Positions 11,671 through 22,240 of a DNA stretch of 64,000 nt are shown piece by piece. The position numbers and the translations under genes were made by a program. Within the stretch, counting starts at the first letter, position 1. Every line of letters begins with the position of its first letter. The DNA comes from Mytilisepta virgata (lineage: Eukaryota > Mollusca > Bivalvia > Mytilida > Mytilidae). The notes below the pieces were generated by a model. The model made no database searches, was not told where the DNA came from, and saw only the letters and a list, made by a program, of their open reading frames with translations. Location: positions 32,750,230 to 32,814,229 of the forward strand of contig CM051516.1 in the NCBI GenBank assembly GCA_028015205.1. The letters are read 5' to 3'.

Positions 11671-13038
11671 AGGTTCACACTGCCGATCAGATCAACTAGA
11701 TCAAGACAGATTAAGGGATCAGGTGGCTTGTCTGACTCGCTCGACAAGAATGTTCGGGTAGATCTATATTGTAATATAAAATTCCGTGTACAATACCTTC
11801 AGTTAAATTACAAATTTTTCTTGTTTTTTAATGAAAATATAATTTGAACTTTTAAACTTTACTATATTTGATATAATATTTGAACTTTTAAACTTTACTA
11901 AATTTGATATAATTGCTCTTATCTTTTGGCATGCTTTTGATTACACACAGTGCCCCAAGTCGAACATGGTCAAGCCGATTAAACTATATACTTCAAAGAA
12001 TGACCGCTGTTAAACTAATACTGCCTAACTCTAATAATATTAATTCTATGTGCGTCATTCTGACCCGTTATGTAAAAATTGTTTGGCCTGACCTAAATTC
12101 TACAGTATAAATAGGAAAGAAATCCTAGCTTTCTAAGCTTGGGTATTTTACTGTTATAGTTATAGATGTTCCAGTAATTATCTTTGGAGCCAGCCGATCC
12201 CGGCCTGCCTCTACCAGGTATTTCTTTGCCGAACATGCCTCTACCGGGTAATGCCGTTACCAGGCATGGCAATACCCGCTTCACTCCAACCAGTTTATAT
12301 ATAATCTACCTTGCTCGGCATCGCCCTGACTTTCTACCCAACAAATTTTGACAAGCCAAAAAATTCGAGTAGGGATCGAGAAGCCAGTCACGCGAGTAGA
12401 GATCGGGTATTCGTCGAGTAGCGGTAGAATTGATCGTGAAAGGATCGTGTAGAAGTCGAGTTTGGTCGAAATACAAATATTTTACCGATGACTACTCTAT
12501 CATCTAGACCTTTACTCGACCAATATCCGATCGCTTCCCGATAAACGCCATCCTGTTTCATCTGTGGTCCAGATCAACTCGACCAATGCCCGATCGCTGC
12601 CCGATCACTGCTCTATCTCTGCTCCATCATACACGAGTACATATGATCGATACAAAATTCTATAAAATGCTACCGAAAAACGATTTTATACTGAAATTGT
12701 TCATACCCGACCAATTCCCGACTATCCATGTGACCCCAATACGATCAGGTCGATCTGGTCTGGTCGAGATCGGTTTGAGATCGAGGAAATATTGATATTG
12801 ATATGGTCTAGTTAGTAGAGTAAAGATCGTACATTGGTCGGGATAATCGAATAGATATCCAATTAGTGGTCGGGTTGAAGTCCTGAAAGAGTTGTGAATA
12901 TTCGAGTTGGGTTCGTGTACGGTCGGGTAGGAGTCGGGTAGAAGTCGTATACAAGCCCGACCAAGAAATTTGTTGCGCTTGGTCGGGGAAATTTGGGCAA
13001 TCGGGATCATCGAGTCGATCTGATCGGCAGTGTGAACC
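11671..13038. mobile_element. Non-autonomous DNA transposon with terminal inverted repeats
   Basis: Begins GGTTCACACTGCCGATCA and ends with its reverse complement at 13038. The match extends about 30 bp inward with few mismatches. The interior (12360-13020) is rich in GATCG, GTCGGGTAG and CGATC words in both orientations, giving secondary-structure-rich subterminal regions. No transposase is present. No convincing target-site duplication was found (CTA on the left, AAA on the right), so the superfamily is uncertain. The right end stops 8 bp from the exon at 13047-13160. Confidence 0.7.
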
Positions 13039-13046
13039 AAAAATAC

Positions 13047-13160
13047 CTGGGTTTTTTGGTCCAGACTTAGGTATGTCTACTATCTCTGCCTTCAGTTCTT
13101 CTTCAAAATCTTTTGGTTGAAAAAAAATTTTAGAATCGTCCATTGTGTCATATCCACATT
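13047..13160 (-). CDS. Candidate internal exon, 38 codons, phase 1-1
   Basis: An acceptor TAATTACAG precedes an open 114-bp segment on the minus strand encoding CGYDTMDDSKIFFQPKDFEE and then ELKAEIVDIPKSGPKNP, followed by a GTATTT donor. It starts and ends in phase 1. The HEPN/DZIP3-like exon at 5020-5429 also needs a phase 1 partner, and the join would give KNP-V-INPDLDD. Linking them is inference; exons in between cannot be excluded. The protein segment is acidic and its function is not recognised. Confidence 0.4.
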
Positions 13161-16100
13161 CTGTAATTATCAAAAAAATAGTAGCTATAGCTCAACAAAC
13201 AAGGCAAGCAACATAAACAAAAGATATAAAGCATCATTTTTTATATACATTTTTTAATAAAGAACTGTATGTTTAGGTTTACAATATTGAAAAACGTCAA
13301 ACTTTACATTTAGTCATTTTTTAATCGTTATCTGGTTGTTATACATGATGCACAGTTTCTATAATTTATGCAAACTTTGTTTTCATTATCAGGCTTATTA
13401 TATAAACACATTTTATCAGACATTAATGCAGTAAAAATGTAAATCAATTACATTAAATTTGATTTCTTTATAGTGGTTTATTCCACAGATCTGGCTAGTA
13501 CGTTTATCTATGTTAAAAGTTTCAATTTTTGAAAAAAGAATGTACGCACCAATCTTCCAGAACGATTTTTGAGTCAAGTATACATCATATAGAAAAACCC
13601 TAAGCAAATGGAAGGCAACGATGAAAACCCGTGTTTTTACAAATCCTTATTAAGTAAACTATGCAGTATACAAAAATCTCACAGATAGAATATTTTGGAA
13701 TGCTTTGTTTTTTCAAGTGGATAAAAAGTTTGTAATTATTAATTCTTTTTCTTAAAGAGCAATTAAAAATCTCATTGGAAGTGTTCATCGAATGGAACTC
13801 TTGAATCCACAAGTAACATGAACACCTAAAAGACAAACAAGGAAAAGAAATAAAACACTATTTAAATTATACAATTTATTGAGAAAATATTTTTCTTTTT
13901 TGTTGAGTTTGCATCTACTAATAGTCTACAATTTTATGAAGTTCAAACCAAAACTTTATCATTTATTTTACTTTTCCATTTAAAGTTTACCCACGGGTTG
14001 ATTTAAGCTTTCTTTCTTTTCTACAGAAAAAAGCTACTTAACTGAAATATTTATCATAGAGACACCTGGTGTAAGCATAGTTTTCACATTCAGACATATA
14101 GGTATACAAAGAACACGAAATGATTTTCCTTCGGAATTATATCATCTAAAAATGTCCCTTGAGAATTTGTGTGCAAAGGATGGCCATGAAGTAAAGTAAG
14201 CTGGTTTTCTTGCATGTACATGTAACCTTAAAAACGTCAAATCAACGAAAAGGAATGAGAAGAAGTTGAATAAACTCCATTTTTATCTGAATGTTTTTTA
14301 TTTTTCAGGTTTGAGTTACTATGGCTATAATGATCCAAGAGACTGACTTTTGGAATGTTCAATATATGTTTAATCTGTAATTGAAGATGCCACAAAATGA
14401 GACATTCTTTGCCCTAAAAATTATCCTGGTAATACAGATATTTACAAGAAAAGGATAAAAAAGATAATTAGCCGTCATTGTGGTACAAACGTATTTGTTA
14501 CTGTATCTAAAGTTTATAATTTCCAATTTTTTATATAAAAAACTTAGAGGAAAGAAGAAAAAATATCTCCTTGCATTTTTTAGATGTTAAGAGAAAAAAT
14601 ATATCCTTGATTTGATCTACATGCACAAACGAATATTTAAACCTTTTAAAAGTGAACTATTTATGAGTTATATATTTTCTAAAACTTTTACAAATGCATA
14701 TTGTATATCGGTTGGCATTTGTATAAAGGAAATGAACCATATTCTCTTTTCGTATTGTTTAAAAATGTTCATATAAAACATTTGGACATTCGATATTAAA
14801 TCGATATTAGCATAAATTCAATACGTGTCTGGGTATCATCGTTGTATACAGGAGTACATGTAATATTTAATAAAACATTTTTTCGCCAATTCCATATATC
14901 GTACTTACGGTCTATCTGATAAAAAGGATGAATTGTATTTACGCGACATTATTTTGAGATTCTGTCAAGCATTGTTCACGATTACATATACAAGGGATTT
15001 AAAAAAAGAAAAAAAATTCATTACGAGCTATCTTCAAAAAATAACTTTAAAATGACTAGAATTAGAAAAGAGAATTTCACATCCAAGGATATTAACTACA
15101 ATAGGTAACATGCATAGATATAATACTAGTGTCATGTTTTACTTACAGTTTGTTTTGGACTATGGTTATTTACACCAACTCAACAACGATCAGGTGACTA
15201 AACATAGCTTCCGGGTCAAGGTAGGGAACTTCAATTTTTTTCTTAGTAATTTTAGCGTTTCAGAGGAATATTTATTTTGTAACATGTAGTTATAGAAGTC
15301 GGAAAAACGAAATTTCATTTTTAAGTAGAACTTGAACTGATTAAATTTCTTTTGTAGCTGGAAGCTCTTATAGGTAATGTCTACACAAAAACATTCGCAG
15401 ACACAGAAGCTTCTGGTCCGGTTGCACGTAAAGAAAATCTGGCATATAATATGCTGAATATCGGGAAGGATGGGAGCGGCGATAAAAATAGGATACATAT
15501 TTGTGTAAATAAAACCTCTCAACCCAGATTTTTTAAACTTTGCAGAATGTTTACTGATATAATTGCAAATGTGTATGCTTGTCTTTTTCACTGTTTTATG
15601 TTGTTTGTCCGGAATTATGTTGGGAGTCGTTGATTGATTGATATGTCATCGTTGACAATCCATTTTGTTGTCATGAAGACGTATGACGTCAGTTGAAAAC
15701 TGTTTCCTCAGATTTTCCATCTTGTGGGATTTAGACATTTGTTGTGACACCTGTGTATGAGAGGTGCAAATTTCAACTCTTGTACAGTTTGAACCCAGAT
15801 CTTGGAAATTTTGCAGAATGTTTACAGACATACATGTATCTGATAAATAAGATGTGCATGAAGAAGTAGTGTCCCATATGAAGAAAGATTTATTTTATGA
15901 TTTGTGTTGGATGTAACATGAATATATTCATTAATCATTAAATGAATTCCGGCCTGCTGCGTCTTCGATCTTTCACCTAACGTTCATTGATTAAAATATA
16001 ATATAACTCCGAGATAACCCCCAATTTTACCTAAACGTTGTCTGATTTCCCCCGCACTTTCTACAAAACCCAAAAGCGAAAGTCTTCGAAAGTTCAGGGA

Positions 16101-16890
16101 GAAAAATGTAAAATTCTTAACGTAAACAAAAATGCACTTTAAACCTATCCTGTAACTGTGCATAAGAATATGAGATAACCAGCGTTCGCCGACCCTGAGA
16201 CCTTATTGAGTGGTCTTACGGATATATAAAATACCCATAGTTATAAATATATATATATCAGGCAGTGAAAAAAGGTTTCTCTGGAGGGGGCTTATAATAA
16301 ATCTTTATTACGATTTCCTTTGTAACATTAAAAAAAAACTACATTGTAAATCACGAAAGCGTACTAAGAAAGGAAACTCATTTCAAAAACACAAAACACT
16401 ACACACAACATTTTTATGTATTTACGATCCGTTGAAAAATTAAATGTTTATGACTTGAAAGCCATTAAGGAAAGCTGACAAAAAGTAATGGAGTGCGGAA
16501 ATCTTCTGCCCATTAAAACATTAAGTTTTCATGTTTTTGACGCTGCCCGATTAAATATTTGAGAGAACATGTTACTTTCCAAGAGCCATGGGAAATAAGT
16601 ACTCGTTAGTAATCATCTAATTGAATCTTGATAGGAAAATGACCTCATGGTCAAAGATCACACAGGAAAGACTACAATTGCTGCTAAGTTTTACATATGT
16701 TTGAAAGGCAATATTATTATAAAAGTGTAAAAAACTAGGTTGCTAGTATATTTATCACATTTAAATTTTGGACCCCTTTTCCTGTTGTACAAACTTTGTG
16801 AATAGATTGGACAATCAAGATTATGGTATCCAGAATTACTGTAAAACTAATTCCATTACGTGCATATCAGTACGAGAACATGTTGATATA
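13161..16890. other. Long AT-rich noncoding stretch
   Basis: No firm gene. One possible plus-strand exon begins at 15358 after a TTTCTTTTGTAG acceptor and reads LEALIGNVYTKTFADTEASG and onward without a stop for some 90 codons, but no clear donor or family match was found. An AACCCAGAT...TTTGCAGAATGTTTAC segment occurs twice, near 15520 and 15790. Confidence 0.35.
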
Positions 16891-16899
16891 AACAAAAGC

Positions 16900-17158
16900 C
16901 CTGCTTTGTACTAGACCGACACCCTGAGCTGGATATTTAACGTGCTAGCTCAGGAAGTAACAGTCCACAGGAAGTCATATCACCACACCGGGGTATATTA
17001 TATTGACTCCGGGCCGACTAGACATTTGCTCGTACTCCTAGATACCACGTGATTGGCGAAGAAGCATCACATACCAATTTAAATGTCTTTGGTTTGACCC
17101 AGCCAGGAATCGAACCCGTGATCTTCCACCCTCAAGGAGAGCACGCTACCACGCGCCA
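16900..17158 (-). mobile_element. tRNA-derived SINE-like repeat
   Basis: On the minus strand a tRNA-like head (17158 to about 17090) contains an A-box-like GTGGTAGCGTGCTC and a perfect B box GGTTCGATTCC (17116 to 17106). The following body (17030 to 16918) resembles the sequence at 20860-20945 (ACGTTCTAGTTCAAGAGGTAACAG versus the version here). That combination, with no recognisable cloverleaf or RNA polymerase III terminator, fits a tRNA-derived SINE rather than a tRNA gene. Confidence 0.55.
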
Positions 17159-17362
17159 TTATGAATCGCAGTAATTATAGATTATTACATGGCATTTTCC
17201 ATATTGTCCCTAGTATCATCTCGAGGCTCCCATATCGGATAAATTATTTGAATCTTGAACAAAATTAAATAGCCGAATGTAATGAGATTTTTACACATTC
17301 ATTAGTACATGTACTCTCATTTGTGGATTTTCAGGTTCTGGAAATATTCTGATGTACACAAA

Positions 17363-18406
17363 ATGTCGACTAGTAATTCAAACGAAACAAGTTCTTTGTC
17401 ATTGAACACTTCACCAAGAACTGAGGATTTAGAATCGGACTTAGAAGACCTTTTTTCTGGAACTCCTATCGCAGTCTTATTGCATCAATACGCATTTTTA
17501 ATACAAGAATCAACGAAACAAGCAAACGATTCAACTAGAATATTTCAAATTGATAATAAAATCGAGCCCAGTATGTTTTTGCAGTATCCAGATTCACCGA
17601 CAGCGAAAAAATTTCTCGAGGCTTTTTCACATTTCACGAAAAGCCAATCATTACTGCAAGAGTATCAGAAAGATACCGTCGATGATCAGAAGGACTGTGA
17701 ATATCTAAAGCCCGCTTTCGAAGGCATTGCATATGGACACATATGCGAAAATAGTTTATATGAACTATTTAAACCAACAGAAAATACTTTAAATCTTGTA
17801 AATCAATATCTAAGTTTACAGCCTGAAGATATTTTAGCAGAATATGCCAGGTTCTTGATACTGAATAGACGTTCATTTTATCATAAGAGTCCTTTATCCA
17901 GTTATGAATCGGAGAAAAGTTACATTCGGAATGCAGAAAAGTTTGCTTATAAACTACAGAAAAACAAGACAAAAATGAAAACTGAACCAAATCGTAAAAA
18001 AGTTCTCATTGATTTGTTATATTGTCTATCTGCAAGGTATGTCTCCACTAACCAATCAGAAAGGGCCTTAGATACGTCTCAAAAATGTTATGACCTGGAC
18101 ACTTCAAATTACGGTGCTCTTTATGGGATAGCGTTTAAAACTAGGGATGAGCAAAAGTCTATCGGACTTTTCCGAACGTTTATTGAAATGTCGCCTGTGT
18201 GCGACAAAAAGTATCCTAACGCCCACTATATGATAGCCTTTTTGTTTTTTCAACAGAAAAATTTCAAGGAGGCATCCCGATATTATTTTCTGGCAGAGAA
18301 AGCTGAAAGCAAACGTCTCCCATTTCTTCCCCCAGTTCAAATACCACAGAAACAATTCTTATTAAATATAAAGAGAATAATGCAGTCTAGACCAATGCTC
18401 GCCTAA
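17363..18406 (+). CDS. TPR-like protein, single coding exon
   Basis: Open frame of 347 codons from an ATG with A at -3 (MSTSNSNETS). The frame is open upstream to 17309, but a TTTTCAG acceptor at 17327-17333 just before the ATG suggests a 5' UTR intron ending there, so I take the ATG at 17363. The N-terminal ~35 residues are Ser/Thr- and acid-rich and likely disordered. The rest is helical. Residues of about 225-330 show tetratricopeptide-like helix pairs (YCLSARYVSTNQSERALDTS, then NAHYMIAFLFFQQKNFKEAS with YYFLAEKA). There is no signal peptide or TM helix, so a cytosolic scaffold is likely. A polyadenylation signal AATAAA is at 18518-18523, about 112 bp past the stop. I do not recognise the family; the TPR call is by pattern only. 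Confidence 0.7.
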   Translation: MSTSNSNETSSLSLNTSPRTEDLESDLEDLFSGTPIAVLLHQYAFLIQESTKQANDSTRIFQIDNKIEPSMFLQYPDSPTAKKFLEAFSHFTKSQSLLQEYQKDTVDDQKDCEYLKPAFEGIAYGHICENSLYELFKPTENTLNLVNQYLSLQPEDILAEYARFLILNRRSFYHKSPLSSYESEKSYIRNAEKFAYKLQKNKTKMKTEPNRKKVLIDLLYCLSARYVSTNQSERALDTSQKCYDLDTSNYGALYGIAFKTRDEQKSIGLFRTFIEMSPVCDKKYPNAHYMIAFLFFQQKNFKEASRYYFLAEKAESKRLPFLPPVQIPQKQFLLNIKRIMQSRPMLA

Positions 18407-18517
18407 CCAGATACATATATTTTTATCTGTTTGCATTCCATGATTATAAAAAACAATGCAAAATTTAAAAAAAATCAGTAAATGTTGTGTTCGAATGTAG
18501 AAGATTTTATTTGTTGA

Positions 18518-18523
18518 AATAAA
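18518..18523 (+). promoter_or_regulatory. Polyadenylation signal of the TPR-like gene
   Basis: AATAAA about 112 bp downstream of the TAA, before the inverted Penelope tail begins at 18590. Confidence 0.45.
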
Positions 18524-18589
18524 ACTTTCTTCTGATCTGCTTTTTTATACTTCCAAAACCTTATTGTATGTCCGTACTTACTAGTATAT

Positions 18590-19015
18590 ATAAAAAGGGC
18601 AAATAAACCTAAGGAGCAAATAAAAAAAGGTAATCCACTGGACAAACCCGAGAAGACAAATAAACAACCAGAAGCACAACAGATAAACACTTAAAACTAA
18701 AAAACAATGACCAACACGAACTCCTATAAAAACCAGGAGTGAACCCAGGTGCTCCAGAAGGGTAGTTCCTGCTCCGTATACGGCATCCGTCGTGAAGTTC
18801 AACAAAGTCAATCTGGTGGAAGTCACAAACGGGTGGAGGCACATGAAATGTTCCATATCTAACATCATCTTAGATATTGGAACACTGTAATCAATTCGTG
18901 ATGAGGACCGTAAATTTTCCTAAGTTCTGACATCAACTTATCCTGGATAAAACCCTGGTTAAGAAGCTTTTTTGACAGCAGTAATCCTCTTTTTGTCGAA
19001 AGTCAGGGTAAAATC
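18590..19015 (-). mobile_element. Penelope-like element, 3' end copy
   Basis: Reads on the minus strand from AAAAAGAGGATTACTGCTGT (RT C-terminal region, with a broken LLNQGF block) through the family 3' tail (AACACGAACTCC, GGGTAGTTCCTGCTCCG as seen on plus) to the terminal signature near 18597. It lacks the RT palm. The frame is broken. It lies tail to tail with the TPR-like gene. Confidence 0.65.
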
Positions 19016-21012
19016 ACAAAAAGGTAGACTATAAATTAAAGTGGCATACATATATTACAACTTTTTTGGCCTGCCCGGTTATTGTAATCCTGCTATGGCC
19101 TTTCCTCGACGATAGCACAGACTGAAGTTTGACACACATTTGGTCATTGTCATGATAACTGTATCTACTTTATATGTATGTCACATTTCTAGTTACAAAT
19201 GATCAACGACACACGAAGAAATTGATAGAAGAGCTTCATATATGAATAATTATGAAATGAAGTATATTCTACTGTGATAATTTTTGCAATATAAATAAAG
19301 CTTTAATGGAATGAAATATTTGCAGATGGATGAATAGGAAACAGAAAACCTTATTGATTTTGGGATTGGTACAAATAAAAATAAAGAGGTGTCGACTCTT
19401 GGAAATCTTGGACTGCTCTTGCTCTGGGTTTCCAACAGTCAACATTTTTTTATTTTTGCTCTTGCTATGGGTTTCCAAGAGTCAGCACCTTTTTATTTTC
19501 TTTTTTTCGTGCTCGTGATCAAAGCCATATTGGTTGAAACGTTTGGTAATTTTAACTTTTTAGTTTGGTCGTATTTTTTTACGATTTTGTATTTGGTTTT
19601 GCTCGGATTGTGTATTTTGTACATTTAAGTCGTTTTATGTCCCTTTTGACAGCTCACTATTTCCATTTATTTATCATTGTTATCTAGATATTACAACTGA
19701 TTAGAAATATGCTTAATATAAAGAAGGCACAAATCACTCAAGGATGAAATTGAGGCCAAGGTTTGATCACAAGTGTCGGTCTGGCATATGCTCACAAAGA
19801 ATTATCTTTACACTAAATAAAGTGGGTATAGGTGCTACAATAATGACAATTAATGAGAAAATGAATTATTTTACCAAATGTATATATATGTTTATGGAAT
19901 TAATGAACCATGAAAACGAGGACAATGTCAAGTATATGACGGCAAAGTAAATATCATGGATCAGATGTTAAATGAAGGTACTATACTTGTAAAGTTGTTT
20001 AGGTTCTAAAACATTTAATGCCGCTGTCACCCCTGCCACCAGAAAGTATCAAAAATATACAGCACATATTTATTTAATAAATGCAATGAAAGAAGAAAAC
20101 ATAATGGTAATGTTACAGGTTTTGTAAATGAACAGTTGTGCAGAAAAAAAATTAATGTGGAAAATTAACATATTATAAGTTAAATTTTCACACAAACATG
20201 ACACATATATTTCACCCATCAAAGTTTGGGTCCAATTGGCCTAGTGGTTTCAGATATTAATAAATAATATGTGTGTTTCCGGTTTCCCAAAAAAAAACCC
20301 CTTAATTTCCACCTCCAACCCAAAACATTTTATTGAAACCCCCACCCCCCAAAAAAAAACAAACAAACACAAACTTCTATTCTCGCAATCGTCATATTCT
20401 GTGGCAGGATTATAACTTTAGAATGTATATAATCCTAGACGTCACTGTTTCTACATGGAGGGAATAAAAAATAAACATTGAGGCTGTTGCCAGCCATGCG
20501 GCATATTTGAACAAAATAAAATTTGGTGTATACACAATGTATTATCTATTGTGGCTTAACTGTATTTCTCAGGGGTCCAACCATTATACTTTGATACAGG
20601 GCCATAGTTCACGACTTTCTTTGGTACTTTCCTCGAAAATGAATGAAAACTAGAGGCTTCAAGGAGTCTGTAACAATCGCCTGTATTCAAATTGTCAAAG
20701 AACAGCCATTAAACCTGTAACAGAAAGACAGCTTAGATGGTGATTGGGGTGAATGGATGAATTACTGTTTAATGTCCAGTAGCAATAATGAATATCAGGA
20801 CAGGGACATGTTAATATGATATGTTATGAATTATGCCTTGCATTAGGAGGACACTCTAAGCCAGAGTTTTAACGTTCTAGTTCAAGAGGTAACAGTCGCA
20901 GAAAGACGCATCACCCAATGCGGACATATTATACCAAGCAACCAGCTTTAATATTTATACTAGAATGGTTATCAATATTATTATGATCGATATTCATTTC
21001 GGTATGTTTTTA
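19016..21012. other. Noncoding stretch
   Basis: No gene recognised. A C/A-rich low-complexity run lies at 20285-20370, and a partial SINE-like segment at 20860-20945 is related to 16918-17010. Confidence 0.4.
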
Positions 21013-21275
21013 AGCTGTGAAGTCAAAAAATACCAAAGGGATATTCGAAGAAGGGGAAATCGAAAACGACTGACAAACTCCGGAGAACAACCAAGACAAG
21101 ACCAAAACAATACAGACACTGTACTTAAAAACTAAAAACAACATGGACCTCTCCATAAAACTTGGGGTAGGTCCAGGTGCTTTGGAAAAGTAAGCAGTCT
21201 CTGCTTCCTGCAGGATCCCTGCCATGCTGCCCATGTCAAATCCGGTATGAGGAGGGGACAACATCAACGGAACAG
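21013..21275 (-). repeat. Dispersed repeat, Penelope-tail-like
   Basis: Shares AATACCAAAGGGATATTCGA, GACAAGACCAAAACAATACA and ACATGGACC with 53372-53545. Its order (aaaactaaaaacaacatgg, gtccaggtgct, ggaaaagtaagcag) parallels the Penelope 3' tails at 18700-18780 and 45600-45680, so it is probably the tail of a related element. No RT is attached. Confidence 0.5.
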
Positions 21276-22041
21276 GTCCATTTTCATTGACTTATTTGCT
21301 ACTAAGACATACTCATCAATCAGCTATATTTTACTCTAGGCTATAAATGAAAAAATAATTATTTATCATTTATTTTTTTCTGTACGTATTGAAATTTAAA
21401 CAAATTGTACAATTCTGTATTGAATTGTTTTAGTCTCATCATTATTTCATAAAAGTTTATACGTTTATACCTCCTCCTGCAACTCCTGTTTTGTGCAAAT
21501 ATTTCACTTCCAGTTTACCTCTGCAAAAAGATGAATTGAAAACATTTAAAAATTAAAATATTACAGGTTTAAGAAAAATTGTGATGACCTATGACTACAA
21601 AAATACGAGGTTCCTACATGAACATATAAATTTCTACATTGCTAAGCAGGCAAAACATAAAATTTATTAGCGAACTCAAACAATCTTTTGGACAGTTCAA
21701 ACAACTTCAAAGATGTCGGACTTTGACAGCTGACAGAAATTAGGTTTTCAAAGCCTTTATTGCTCACCTGGGTGGGCTTAAGTCAATTCTAAAAGATGAC
21801 TATTTATGGATTGTTTTATGAAACTTCAAGCAAGGGAACTGGTTGGTGCCTGATCGCCTGATTTTAAATATTAAACATGCCTCTGTACACACCATTTTAA
21901 CTGACAAGTTTGAATCAAATTTAAAAGAATTCAGATAGGAGGAGACAAAACAGTAATTCACACAAAGATGCTAAATGATTGTTTCAGGTGAAATAACAAT
22001 TTTGTTTAAATCAACTTGCATGAAAACTAAGGCGTATCTCC

Positions 22042-22240
22042 TTGTGTATAGCTCTGTTCTTAGATGGTTTTGGCTTTACCCACTTTTGGTCATTTGGGAA
22101 TTTTCGAATTTGCTCTTCAACTTTTGGATTGTGGTTTTGGTTTTAAACACTTGTGGCCTTGGGCACAACTGACGAGTCGTAAATCGACGAAATGTGCACA
22201 TCTTGTGCATCAAAATTGGTATCAAAGAACTTTATAACAA
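22042..22240 (+). repeat. Hammerhead retrozyme-like repeat, best-preserved copy
   Basis: A unit of about 200 bp starting TTGTGTATAGCTCTG, with family landmarks TTTACCCACTTTTGGTCATT, CTCTTCAACTTTTGGATT and TTGTGGCCTTGGGCACAA, then the hammerhead (22163-22208) and a trailing ATCAAAATTGGTATCAAAG. Related copies are at 1801, 2860, 5469 and 25566 (plus) and at 32650 and 33015 (minus). The unit encodes no protein. The size, single ribozyme and high copy number fit the small metazoan retrozymes known from bivalves. Confidence 0.8.
22163..22208 (+). ncRNA. Type I hammerhead ribozyme
   Basis: All required parts are in order. Stem I is GCACAA (22163-22168) with TTGTGC (22203-22208). The core CTGACGA (22169-22175) fits CUGANGA, since position 7 may vary. 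Stem II is GTCG (22176-22179) with CGAC (22185-22188) around the loop TAAAT. GAAA is at 22189-22192. Stem III comes from the self-complementary TGTGCACAT with the cleavage triplet ATC, so cleavage is predicted after 22202. Stem III is so short that, as known for hammerheads of Penelope elements and retrozymes, action as a dimer is plausible. Activity has not been shown; the call is structural. Confidence 0.85.

Noticed and set aside
12660..13173. Overlapping minus-strand open frames of 121-126 codons
   Set aside because: Most of their length is the GATCG-rich transposon interior; only the 13047-13160 part has splice-site support.
13780..13830. Exon after a TTTGTCTTTTAG acceptor on the minus strand
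   Set aside because: All frames reach a stop within about 20 codons and no donor follows.
17090..17158. tRNA gene
   Set aside because: A and B boxes are present, but no convincing acceptor stem or terminator; it continues into a repeat body also found near 20860, so it is SINE-like.
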